NCBI GenBank assembly: GCA_964647785.1
Contig: CAZYJD010000010.1
Span: 1-40,829, forward strand
Source: CAZYJD01 sp964647785
GTDB lineage: Bacteria; Bacteroidota; Bacteroidia; NS11-12g; UBA9320
DNA: 40,829 bases
Direction: 5' to 3'
The notes under the pieces were generated by a model. That model searched no databases. It saw only the letters and a list, made by a program, of their open reading frames with translations, and was not told where the DNA came from. Below are positions 13,826 to 21,368 of the stretch, one piece after another. Position 1 is the first letter of the stretch. Each line of letters starts with the position of its first letter. Made by a program: the position numbers and the translations under genes.

Positions 13826-15652
13826 ATGCTCCGAAAAGCACTTTTTTCCATCATCCTGTTTGCCGCAATCCATCCGTTTGCCATGAGCCAATCTGACCCG
13901 GAAGTTGAGTACCGACTGAGTTTTCCTGACCCTGCATCGCATTATTGCCGGGTTGAAATTCTCATTAGCAACTTTAAAACCACCTATGTTAATTTTCGCA
14001 TGCCCGTATGGACACCGGGCTCTTATAAAGTGAGGGAGTTTTCAAGAAATGCTGAAAATTTCAGGGCAAAAGACTTTGGTGGTGATGCACTGCCATGGAA
14101 CCGAACCGATAAAAACACCTGGCGTGTAAACACTGAAACTTCAAAAAACGTACATGTGATTTACGAGGTGTATTGCAACGAAATAAGTGTTCGGCAGAGT
14201 TATGTGGATCAATACTGGGCTTTCATTCACGGGGTGAGTGCATTCATGCGCCCCGATGGATTTGACCACCTTCCCATCACATTAAAAATTTCGCCTTATT
14301 TAAACTGGAATCATGTGCACATGGCTGCCGAGGGCAACGGAAATGATCGCTTTAACTTGAGCAATTTTGACAAATTGGCCGATGCACCCATTGCATTGGG
14401 TAATTTTGATGTGATTCCTTTTGATGTTCAGGGCGTTCCCCATGAAGTGGTCATGATAGGGCCTGGCAACTACAAAAGGGAACAAATCGAGGAGGATTTT
14501 CAGCGCATTTGCGAGGAAGCCGCTGAAATTATTGGAGAACACCCATCAAAAAAATACATCCACTTCATTCAAAACGTGGATAAAGGGGGCGGCGGACTGG
14601 AACATGCAAACAGCCAAACCAGTGCCATCCCTCGCTGGAATTACAGCGATCCCGAAAAATACAAAAGCTTTCTGGGCCTCATTGCACATGAGTATTTTCA
14701 TCTGTGGAATGTGAAACGCATCCGCCCCAAAGAGCTCGGACCTTTCGAATACGATCAGGAAGTGTACACCGAATTGCTTTGGGTGGCAGAGGGCATCACC
14801 TCTTATTTTGATGACCTCATTTTGATGCGCAGCGGTTTTCACAAGGAAGAAGATTATTTAAAGGTGGTGGAAAACAACATCAACCGCCTGCAAAACACAG
14901 AAGGCAGAAAGAAGATGACCCTGGCAGAAAGCAGTTTCACTGCCTGGATCAAGGCCTATATGCCCGATGAAAACAGCGGCAATACGAGTATCTCTTACTA
15001 CAACAAAGGGGCTGTGGTTGCCATGCTGCTCGACCTGGAAGTACTGAAAGCCAGCCACGGCAAAAAACGTCTTGATGATGTGATGAAGGCATTGTATCAA
15101 GAATATTACAAGAAAAAAGAGCGGGGTTTCAGTCCTGAAGAATTCAACAAAACGCTCAACGAAGTTGCCGGCAAAGATTTATCCAAGTGGATTCAAAGCT
15201 GGGTGTACAGCACCGAAGAAATTGACTACAACAAGCACTTTGCCCATGTGGGTTTGCAATTGGTGGATCAAAATGCCGATAAAAATGAGGCCTGGTTGGG
15301 GGTTAACAGTCGCTATGTAGACGGCAAAACCATGATTGAAAGCGTGGTGAACAACGGACCTGCTGCAAAAGCCGGCCTCAGCGCAGGCGATGAAATCATT
15401 GGCATCGAAAATTTCAGGTGTGAAGGCAGCCTTGCCGAAGATCTCAAACGCTACCAAGCCGGGCAACGCGTTAAATTGTTTTACAACCGCAAAGGTCAAC
15501 TGTATCAAACCCGGGTAGAACTGGAGCGCAATCCCGCTGTAAAATTGGCTTTTAGCAAACTTGAAGAAACAAGCGAACAACAGCAGAAACTCTACCGCAT
15601 TTGGCTTTCGCTCGCAGAAAGCCCTGCTGAAGCAGAAAGCTCAGAAGAATAG
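13826..15652 (+). CDS. M61-family metallopeptidase with PDZ domain
   Basis: 608 residues. The signal peptide (about 1-21) indicates export. The N-terminal beta-sandwich of M61 peptidases (about 25-210) has the VWTPGSYKVREFSRN signature. The catalytic domain contains Gly-Gly-Gly-Leu-Glu-His (about 255-260), the zinc site HEYFH (His288, Glu289, His292) and the third ligand Glu322 in Ala-Glu-Gly-Ile-Thr-Ser-Tyr-Phe. A PDZ domain covers about 493-575 (Trp-Leu-Gly-Val...Ala-Gly-Leu-Ser-Ala-Gly-Asp). M61 members are aminopeptidases acting on N-terminal Gly/Ala; all catalytic residues are present here. It likely works in the periplasm. Its last 12 bases overlap the tail of the convergent barrel gene on the minus strand. 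Confidence 0.93.
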   Translation: MLRKALFSIILFAAIHPFAMSQSDPEVEYRLSFPDPASHYCRVEILISNFKTTYVNFRMPVWTPGSYKVREFSRNAENFRAKDFGGDALPWNRTDKNTWRVNTETSKNVHVIYEVYCNEISVRQSYVDQYWAFIHGVSAFMRPDGFDHLPITLKISPYLNWNHVHMAAEGNGNDRFNLSNFDKLADAPIALGNFDVIPFDVQGVPHEVVMIGPGNYKREQIEEDFQRICEEAAEIIGEHPSKKYIHFIQNVDKGGGGLEHANSQTSAIPRWNYSDPEKYKSFLGLIAHEYFHLWNVKRIRPKELGPFEYDQEVYTELLWVAEGITSYFDDLILMRSGFHKEEDYLKVVENNINRLQNTEGRKKMTLAESSFTAWIKAYMPDENSGNTSISYYNKGAVVAMLLDLEVLKASHGKKRLDDVMKALYQEYYKKKERGFSPEEFNKTLNEVAGKDLSKWIQSWVYSTEEIDYNKHFAHVGLQLVDQNADKNEAWLGVNSRYVDGKTMIESVVNNGPAAKAGLSAGDEIIGIENFRCEGSLAEDLKRYQAGQRVKLFYNRKGQLYQTRVELERNPAVKLAFSKLEETSEQQQKLYRIWLSLAESPAEAESSEE

Positions 15653-16552
15653 TCCTACACCACCCGACAAGCGCCATTGGGCTTTGGGTTGAGCCAGGGC
15701 GGTTTGCTGATATAGTGGGGTTTGCACACTTGCTCTTCCTGCCAAACGACCGCTGAACACATCCAAACCGCATCCCGCAAAAAAGGCCGAACCGCCTGTA
15801 TTTTGCTCCGTGGTGCCCATGGAACGATCTGCATTGCGAAGCTCAGAGCTGAACGAAGCGTGCGGAAGCAATCGGAGCTCCTTAACATTCTTCCAATAAA
15901 AAAGAAACAGATGGTTGGCGAGGTAGTTCCCTCGTTGGTATTGCAATTCATTCTCGAGCGGAAATACTGCTGCCGACTGAAGATTCAAGCCCCATGCCCC
16001 TTTTCGGAGGGTGTACATCATAAAAAGCTGAGGCGACCACGCACCACTGCCCAACTGAAAGTTATTGGGATACATCAGTTTTTCAGGGTTTCGTTGTTGA
16101 TACTTCCCTGAAGGAATGCCGGTACCTGTTCCGAGCATGAGCATATGTCTTACAGGCCGGTACATACTGTCGGTTGTGTTGAAAAGCATCCAGCCCAGGC
16201 GTAATTCCGGATCAGACATGGCCTGAATTTGTTCGCTATGATCATTATAAACGCGGGTATTGACCCCATATGGCATGGCCGCCATCAACTGCAATCCGGG
16301 ATTCAGATAGTAACGCAAATCGAGGCGGTACTGAACAAAAGCATCGCGCAGCACAGCCTTTCCATTGGTGGTATTATATGCAGTTTGCGGATGATTGAAG
16401 CGGCTGTATTGAAAGCCCGCTGATACAAAGTTCTTGTGAAACTGCGGCATTACGCCCATCACCCCTCCCCCGCTGCCGCAACTGCATATATCGCAGGCCT
16501 GTGCTGGTTGCCAGATCAAAAGACCGAAGATGCCGATCAAAAGATATTTCAT
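15641..16552 (-). CDS. Outer-membrane beta-barrel protein of the copper-type MbnP/MbnH locus
   Basis: 303 residues from the ATG at 16552. That start forms a TGATG overlap with the stop of the MbnH-like gene and gives a clean signal peptide (about 1-19, ending Ala-Gln-Ala); an ATG four codons earlier is less likely. The mature N-terminus begins CDICSCGSGGG, a Cys-rich metal-binding-like motif with three cysteines. The rest is alternating aromatic beta strands (Phe-Gln-Tyr-Ser-Arg-Phe, Leu-Asp-Leu-Arg-Tyr-Tyr-Leu, Leu-Arg-Leu-Gly-Trp) ending in Gly-Leu-Phe-Phe, an outer-membrane barrel of the general transporter/porin type. Position at the end of the operon suggests metal uptake or export across the outer membrane, with the cysteines as a possible metal relay. 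The role is inferred. Confidence 0.75.
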   Translation of the reverse strand: MKYLLIGIFGLLIWQPAQACDICSCGSGGGVMGVMPQFHKNFVSAGFQYSRFNHPQTAYNTTNGKAVLRDAFVQYRLDLRYYLNPGLQLMAAMPYGVNTRVYNDHSEQIQAMSDPELRLGWMLFNTTDSMYRPVRHMLMLGTGTGIPSGKYQQRNPEKLMYPNNFQLGSGAWSPQLFMMYTLRKGAWGLNLQSAAVFPLENELQYQRGNYLANHLFLFYWKNVKELRLLPHASFSSELRNADRSMGTTEQNTGGSAFFAGCGLDVFSGRLAGRASVQTPLYQQTALAQPKAQWRLSGGVGLFF

Positions 16553-17619
16553 CAGGGATTCCATTTGGGTTCGGAAAATTTTAAATCTGATAAAAAGGTA
16601 TGGTCGTTCAAGGCATGCAGAAAGCTCAATAGCGCCTGCCGATCATCCGCTGTAAGGGAGATTCCTCCTTTGAGCAAAGGATCCGTACGATCGGTATGAA
16701 CCACGCCATTCACATAATGGTTGAGCACCTCTTCGAGATTGCGGAATCTGCCATCGTGCATGTATGGGTAGGTGAGATCGATGTTTCTGAGGGTGGGCAC
16801 CTTGAACAAGCCCTCATCATCAGGATTGCCGGTAATGCGCATGCGGCCCGGATCTTTGAATACCGAATCAAGGCCATTGTTTCTAAAGCTGAAATCGCTC
16901 AGCAATGGCTCCTGATGACAATCGGCACAGTGTTGTTGAAACAGCGCATAGCCACGGGCTTCTTCGGCAGAAAATTTGGCTTTCCCCTGCAATACGCGAT
17001 CGTATTTCGAATCGGCAGAAACCATCATGCTCATGAATTGCGCCATGGCAAGCAGCATGTTTCGATCGGTGATGGCATTGGGACCAAATGCGCGCTCAAA
17101 AAGGTGCTGATATCGCACAGAAGTCTTGAGTTTTCTCATTACATGAACGATGTTCTCATTCATTTCGTGCGGTTCAGAAATGGGCCCTAATGGCATCACT
17201 TCAAGGTGGTTGATGCCGCCGTCCCACATGAAAGAAGGATACCAGGCCAAGTTGGAAAGGGCCGGTGCATTTCTGCTGCCCAATTGCCCATTCACCCCAA
17301 CGCTTACGCGAATGTTGTGATCTGCAAAAGCGTGCACTTGTGCATGACAGTCGGCGCAAGACACGCTGCTATCAATAGACAATATAGGGTCGTAAAACAG
17401 GGTTCTCCCCAGCTCAAATCCATTTTTATTCGGCTCGTTATGTGCCATTTGATAATGCGGCGGCGGGAAATGAGGGGGCACCTCAAAGGCCAGCTCATTT
17501 TGCGGGTTCATGTTTGGAAGCCCGGGATCAGATGAACAGGCGTGCAGACCTAAAAGCAGCAAGACTAGGGCGGGAAGCCATATGCTTTGCTTCCCGCTTC
17601 TTGCTTTGAACTTGATCAT
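16552..17619 (-). CDS. Di-heme cytochrome c peroxidase-like lipoprotein (MauG/MbnH type)
   Basis: 355 residues. Lipoprotein signal with Leu-His-Ala-Cys (Cys28). Two heme-binding CxxCH motifs: CADCH at 88-92 and CADCH at 231-235, the layout of bacterial di-heme peroxidases and MauG. RNAPALSNLAWYPSFMWDGG (about 117-135) and TLRNIDLTYPYMHDG (about 277-291) are also typical of the fold. Because it lies next to an MbnP-like gene, it is best read as MbnH-like: MbnH oxidises a Trp of MbnP to kynurenine, creating a copper site (published work on methanotroph MbnH/MbnP). Plain peroxidase activity remains possible. It starts 9 bases after the MbnP-like stop and couples (TGATG) to the barrel gene. Confidence 0.88.
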   Translation of the reverse strand: MIKFKARSGKQSIWLPALVLLLLGLHACSSDPGLPNMNPQNELAFEVPPHFPPPHYQMAHNEPNKNGFELGRTLFYDPILSIDSSVSCADCHAQVHAFADHNIRVSVGVNGQLGSRNAPALSNLAWYPSFMWDGGINHLEVMPLGPISEPHEMNENIVHVMRKLKTSVRYQHLFERAFGPNAITDRNMLLAMAQFMSMMVSADSKYDRVLQGKAKFSAEEARGYALFQQHCADCHQEPLLSDFSFRNNGLDSVFKDPGRMRITGNPDDEGLFKVPTLRNIDLTYPYMHDGRFRNLEEVLNHYVNGVVHTDRTDPLLKGGISLTADDRQALLSFLHALNDHTFLSDLKFSEPKWNP

Positions 17620-17628
17620 AACTGCTTT

Positions 17629-18402
17629 TTAGCGGTGAATGTGATCGAAGTTGATCCAGCCATAAAAATTGGTCGCCATATCCACCGCCACCTCTCCGGG
17701 CATATGAATCTTGCTGGTATCGGCCACACTGGTTCCTCCGTGCCACAATCGCGCCGGATTTACATTGAGGTGTATCTGTGGATTGGCAGCAGCAGAAATA
17801 TCGAGGGTTTCGCCATTGAAACCGGTGGTTCTCTCGGTTACAACATTTTGGTCGCCCATGAATCCACCCAAATGGAAAGCAAAGTCGCCGGTAGGGGATT
17901 GTGGCGAAGTGCCCTCGGTTTTGATCATGATATAGCCTGTGTTCCAACTCCAGAACATGCCATTGCTCACGGAGAGTGCGCCTGTTTGGGCACCGCTTAC
18001 ATTGCGCATGCTATCCACACCCATGGTGTAATTCATGGCGGTATAAGTGCCGGCCGGCACCTTATTCAACTGAATGACATTGCCATCGGTTTTGCTCAAA
18101 TCCACCAGGTGGTAACTCTCCTCTTCCTTCCACCAGCTGCCATCGGTTCGCTGCAGTTGTACGTTGGACACATAATATTTGAAGGTGCTGAAAGTAAGGG
18201 TGTCTTTAGTCATGGGATGATAAAGCGGTTGATTCATGACAAAGGGCGATAGATCCATGCCCCAAAGGTGTTCCAATTTAATGCTGAATTGCCCGACTTG
18301 TTCAACCGGTTCAGGGGGAACATCTTCTTTACAAGAGGAAATGGAGAGCGTACCGGCGAAAAGAACAAAAAGTATTGCGGTTAATTTGATTTTTAATTTC
18401 AT
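17629..18402 (-). CDS. MbnP-like copper-binding lipoprotein
   Basis: 257 residues from the ATG at 18402, which gives MKLKIKLTAILFVLFAG and a Ser-Ile-Ser-Ser-Cys lipobox (Cys24). The longer frame to 18456 adds a non-signal-like prefix. Family hallmarks: Lys-Tyr-Tyr-Val-Ser-Asn-Val-Gln-Leu (about 75-83), Ser-Tyr-His-Leu-Val-Asp (about 96-101), Val-Pro-Ala-Gly-Thr-Tyr, Met-Gly-Val-Asp-Ser-Met-Arg-Asn, and NGMFWSWNTGYI, a Trp-rich core. Several His residues (around 45, 62, 98, plus a His-rich C-terminal end) could bind metal. In characterised MbnP a Trp is converted to kynurenine by MbnH and contributes to copper binding; a Trp here may be used in the same way, but which one I cannot tell. No methanobactin precursor or biosynthesis gene is present. 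Confidence 0.85.
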   Translation of the reverse strand: MKLKIKLTAILFVLFAGTLSISSCKEDVPPEPVEQVGQFSIKLEHLWGMDLSPFVMNQPLYHPMTKDTLTFSTFKYYVSNVQLQRTDGSWWKEEESYHLVDLSKTDGNVIQLNKVPAGTYTAMNYTMGVDSMRNVSGAQTGALSVSNGMFWSWNTGYIMIKTEGTSPQSPTGDFAFHLGGFMGDQNVVTERTTGFNGETLDISAAANPQIHLNVNPARLWHGGTSVADTSKIHMPGEVAVDMATNFYGWINFDHIHR

Positions 18403-18525
18403 GTTTTTGGTTTTGTGAAGGTGATGTAAAGTATTTCCATTGAAACCTGCATTCATTCCCTATCCAACACGCATGGCGCGGCACAAAACTCCGTAAATGG
18501 AGAAGCCTAAAGCGGTTTCAAAATT

Positions 18526-18921
18526 TCAGCTCAGGGAATGCACACCCTCTTTTGGCGGGTGGAAGATATCGCAACAACACTCACAGGACTGCATGGATGA
18601 ATGATACGGAAGTGGATGCTGCTCCAATAACATGAACGACATTTCAGCTTTCATGGGCTGGTGATGAATGAATTCAGGAAACGACTTCATGCGCAAGCCC
18701 TCCAACGGAATTGCTTCATTGGGCTGATCCTCACTCACAGCATTGAGCTCATCATTCAACTGACACATGCCGTGGCATTGCATTGCCGGCTTGTCTGAAT
18801 TCTCACAGAGCTCCGTATCGTACCGCTCGTAATCCAACAAATAATGGACATAGACCAAAAGCCTGCTCATGTCAGCGTATAACAAGAGCAATAGAAGCGA
18901 TATGGATCCCAAGCGAATCAT
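18526..18921 (-). CDS. Small membrane/exported Cys-His-Met-rich protein, likely copper-related
   Basis: 131 residues from the ATG at 18921, chosen because a TATCTTTG box (18928-18935) lies 6 bases upstream. An N-terminal hydrophobic segment (about 4-26) acts as signal or anchor. It is followed by Cys-Glu-Asn-Ser-Asp-Lys-Pro-x-Met-x-Cys-x-Gly-x-Cys (Cys39, Cys49 and a third at 53) and a Met/His-rich middle. It ends in a CECCC cluster followed by Phe-His-Pro-Pro. I recognise this as the small Cys-Cys/Pro-Pro exported family often found near copper genes in this phylum; the exact family name is uncertain. It is the first gene of the locus: 123 bases to the MbnP-like start, same strand. Probable role is copper binding or sensing in the envelope (inference). 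Confidence 0.7.
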   Translation of the reverse strand: MIRLGSISLLLLLLYADMSRLLVYVHYLLDYERYDTELCENSDKPAMQCHGMCQLNDELNAVSEDQPNEAIPLEGLRMKSFPEFIHHQPMKAEMSFMLLEQHPLPYHSSMQSCECCCDIFHPPKEGVHSLS

Positions 18922-19237
18922 GCAAAGCAAAGATAGAAACAGTTCGTGATGAAATTGGGTGATGCAGGTCGCATTGTGGGAGAAACTGACAGAAATCAGC
19001 CCTCGGAACTCCGACCCAGACCAAACCAATCAAACTTCTGATTATCTGACGTTTGCAAGCAATTGATTCGTGAAAGCGAATCGAGCTCAATCCTCCCTGA
19101 AAGCATAAAAAATTCAAAGATATCTGCGACCTCCCCTCTGTTCATAAGGCTTCTGAGGTTGGAAGTTAAGCAAGGGTTTGTTGCTTTTGTGAAGGATGGT
19201 TTTGTAAGCAATTTTTTTCTTCTATACTTGCCGTGAC
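18922..19237. other. 316-base divergent intergenic region
   Basis: It separates the copper-type locus (minus) from the DUF2797 gene (plus). A TATCTTTG box for the locus sits at 18928-18935 and a near-match TATACTTG for the DUF2797 gene at 19223-19230. A small inverted repeat (GATTCG-CGAATC, around 19065-19082) could be an operator. A minus-strand 71-codon frame at 18996-19211 has no recognisable content. Confidence 0.45.
18928..18935 (-). promoter_or_regulatory. -7 promoter box of the copper-type locus
   Basis: TATCTTTG on the minus strand, exact TAnnTTTG match, 6 bases before the ATG at 18921. Confidence 0.6.
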
Positions 19238-20059
19238 TTGCAAATATTTGAAGGCAACATACGAAAATTGAGCGGCAGCCTTGAGGACGAGGTACACTAC
19301 AGCCTGCCCTTGTACAACATACTCGAAGCGGGTGAGCGCATTGACATGAATGAACTCATTGGAAAGAAGATCCGCATTCGTTACATGGGGTACATCAACA
19401 GCGTGCTTTCCGGAGAAAAAATGAAAAAATGCTACGGAGAGGGGCTCACTTACAAAGAGTTCATGAATTCCCCAATGGCCGTTGAAAGCATCATACGCCC
19501 TGAGCTAAGTCGCATACATGAGGGCATTGCGCTTCGCGATGAAGCTTGGGAAAGAGAACATCACCTCAAGCCACATTATGTGTACTTATCGTATACCAGT
19601 GGGGTTAAAGTGGGAGTTACCAGAACCACACAAGTACCCACCCGTTGGATTGACCAAGGCGCAACTTTGGCCATTTTACTGGCACAAACACCCTACCGAC
19701 AGGCAGCGGGTTTGATTGAAGTGGCCTTAAAAAAGCAGGTTGCCGATAAAACCCACTGGCAGAAAATGCTGCTGAATGGAAAGGCTGAAGGGGTTGACTT
19801 GCGAAAAGAAAAAGAACGACTCATCCCATGCATTCCTGATGAGCTGGCGCAATATGTGCTGAACGACAATACCATGATGCACATCAACTACCCCATGCAT
19901 TGCAAACTGGAAAAAATCAAGAGCATTAAGCTCGACAAACAAGCCGTGCTGGAAGGAGAGCTGTGCGGCATTAAAGGGCAATATCTTTTATTCACTTCAG
20001 GTGAAGTTTTGAACGTTCGCAGCCACACCGGCTATCGCATTGCACTCGAATTGGACTAA
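19238..20059 (+). CDS. DUF2797 family protein lacking the usual zinc-ribbon cysteines
   Basis: 273 residues from a TTG start; the first in-frame ATG lies 35 codons later and would cut off the conserved GNIRKLSGSLEDEVHYSLPL block, so TTG is preferred. DUF2797 hallmarks: YVYLSYTSGVKVGVTRTTQ, Arg-Trp-Ile-Asp-Gln-Gly-Ala, Leu-Ile-Glu-Val-Ala-Leu-Lys, and a C-terminal Gly-Ile-Lys-Gly-Gln-Tyr-Leu-Leu-Phe and Val-Arg-Ser-His-x-Gly-Tyr. Homologues I know carry a CxxC...CxxC ribbon near residues 54-75. Here those places read Asn-Ser-Val-Leu-Ser-Gly and Leu-Thr-Tyr-Lys-Glu-Phe, so all four ligands appear lost. The function of the family is unknown; nucleic-acid binding is a guess. The gene is otherwise intact. 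A near-match promoter box (TATACTTG, 19223-19230) precedes it. Confidence 0.85.
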   Translation: MQIFEGNIRKLSGSLEDEVHYSLPLYNILEAGERIDMNELIGKKIRIRYMGYINSVLSGEKMKKCYGEGLTYKEFMNSPMAVESIIRPELSRIHEGIALRDEAWEREHHLKPHYVYLSYTSGVKVGVTRTTQVPTRWIDQGATLAILLAQTPYRQAAGLIEVALKKQVADKTHWQKMLLNGKAEGVDLRKEKERLIPCIPDELAQYVLNDNTMMHINYPMHCKLEKIKSIKLDKQAVLEGELCGIKGQYLLFTSGEVLNVRSHTGYRIALELD

Positions 20060-20101
20060 TTCAAGGCAAGAAACACTTCTGGGCCTCAGAAGTTGAGCTG
20101 C

Positions 20102-20127
20102 AAGCGGGTGTGAAAAAAACCCGTTTT
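20102..20127 (+). terminator. Probable Rho-independent terminator
   Basis: Stem AAGCGGGT pairs with ACCCGTTT (one G-T pair), nine-base A-rich loop, then TTTT. Just before it lies a second hairpin, ACTTCTG/CAGAAGT (20075-20093). Together they close the DUF2797 gene. Confidence 0.55.
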
Positions 20128-20155
20128 AGGCAAATGGACTATGCACGAACATCCA

Positions 20156-20163
20156 TACTTTTG
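20156..20163 (+). promoter_or_regulatory. -7 promoter box for the aminotransferase gene
   Basis: TACTTTTG, exact TAnnTTTG match, 7 bases before the ATG at 20171. It argues against the earlier in-frame ATG at 20141, which lies upstream of this box. Confidence 0.6.
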
Positions 20164-20170
20164 CTTCGCA

Positions 20171-21364
20171 ATGAATTACCTTGCAGATCGCATGAAAGTG
20201 GTGAGCGAATCGCAAACCATTGCTATGGCAAAAAAGGCCAGGGCGCTGGCCGCTCAGGGATATGATGTAATCAATCTCAGCTTTGGCGAACCCGATTTCC
20301 CCACCCCTGAGCATATTTGTGAGGCCGGCATACGCGCCATTCAAGAAGGTTATACGCGCTACACCCCGGTTGCGGGTTATCCTGAACTTCGTGAAGTTAT
20401 TTCAAGAAAATTTGCCCGGGAGAATGGGCTGCATTATCAGCCTTCGCAAATTGTGGTGAGTACCGGAGCAAAGCACAGCATCATGAATGTGGTCATGTGC
20501 CTGGTGAACCCGGGAGATGAAGTGATCATTCCTGTTCCTTATTGGGTGAGCTACAGTGAGATGGTGAAAGTAGCAGGTGGAGTGCCCGTTTTGATTGGCA
20601 GCAAGGTAGAAAATGATTTCCTCCCCGATCTAAACGACATCAAAGCAGCGCTGAATGAACGCAGCAAACTGATCATTTTTTCTTCCCCTTGCAATCCTAC
20701 CGGTTCCGTGTTTGGTGAAGCCTATTTGAGGGAGCTGGCAGAATTGCTCAAGACACATCCACAGGTGCATGTGATCTCCGATGAGATTTATGAGCACATC
20801 CAATTTGGCGGCAAGCATTTCAGCTTTGCCTCCATCGAGCATATGTACGATCGCACCATCACCGTGAATGGGGTAAGCAAAGGCTACGCCATGACCGGTT
20901 GGCGCATTGGTTACATTGGTGCCCCGGAATGGTTGGCACAAGCATGTGAAGTGCTGCAGGGGCAATTCACCTCAGGAGCCAACGCCATTGCCCAAAGAGC
21001 GGCCATTGAAGCCCTGGAAGGCGATCAAACGCCTACCCGTGCCATGAGGGAAATATTTGAAAAAAGAAGAGATTTCATGCTGGAACGCTGCCGAAGCATC
21101 CCCAACATGCGAACCAACACCCCTGATGGAGCCTTTTATCTTTTTCCCGATATTTCTGCTTATTTTGGCAAACAAGTCCATGGAATGACCATTCAAAACA
21201 GCCAGGATCTATGCATGTATTTGCTGGAAGAAGCGCATGTGAGTATCGTACCCGGTTCGGCCTTTGGCGATGACCATTGTGTGCGCATCTCTTTCGCAGC
21301 CTCAGACATTGAGTTGGAAAAAGCCATGGATCGCATTGAACTGGCATTGCAGAAACTGAGCTAA
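20171..21364 (+). CDS. aspC: Aspartate-type pyridoxal-phosphate aminotransferase, class I/II
   Basis: 397 residues, the normal length. The start at 20171 gives MNYLADRMKVVSESQT, the usual beginning of this subgroup. Fold type I signatures: Tyr-Thr-Pro-Val-Ala-Gly-Tyr-Pro-Glu-Leu-Arg (about 64-74), Ser-Pro-Cys-Asn-Pro-Thr-Gly with Asn175, Ser-Asp-Glu-Ile-Tyr-Glu (203-208), the Schiff-base Lys237 in Val-Ser-Lys-Gly-Tyr-Ala-Met-Thr-Gly-Trp-Arg, and the carboxylate-binding Arg in Val-Arg-Ile-Ser-Phe-Ala near the end. It transfers the amino group of aspartate (or aromatic/prephenate-type substrates in some relatives) to 2-oxoglutarate, in the cytoplasm. The gene is 4 bases from the heptose kinase gene, so co-transcription is likely although the functions differ. 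Confidence 0.93.
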   Translation: MNYLADRMKVVSESQTIAMAKKARALAAQGYDVINLSFGEPDFPTPEHICEAGIRAIQEGYTRYTPVAGYPELREVISRKFARENGLHYQPSQIVVSTGAKHSIMNVVMCLVNPGDEVIIPVPYWVSYSEMVKVAGGVPVLIGSKVENDFLPDLNDIKAALNERSKLIIFSSPCNPTGSVFGEAYLRELAELLKTHPQVHVISDEIYEHIQFGGKHFSFASIEHMYDRTITVNGVSKGYAMTGWRIGYIGAPEWLAQACEVLQGQFTSGANAIAQRAAIEALEGDQTPTRAMREIFEKRRDFMLERCRSIPNMRTNTPDGAFYLFPDISAYFGKQVHGMTIQNSQDLCMYLLEEAHVSIVPGSAFGDDHCVRISFAASDIELEKAMDRIELALQKLS

Positions 21365-21368
21365 ACCT

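Noticed and set aside
18922..19029. Longer N-terminus for the small Cys-rich membrane protein
   Set aside because: The promoter box 6 bases before 18921 and the hydrophobic segment right after that ATG favour the shorter form.
18996..19211. 71-codon minus-strand frame in the divergent region upstream of the copper-type locus
   Set aside because: No signal, no recognisable motif and it would overlap likely regulatory sequence; treated as chance.
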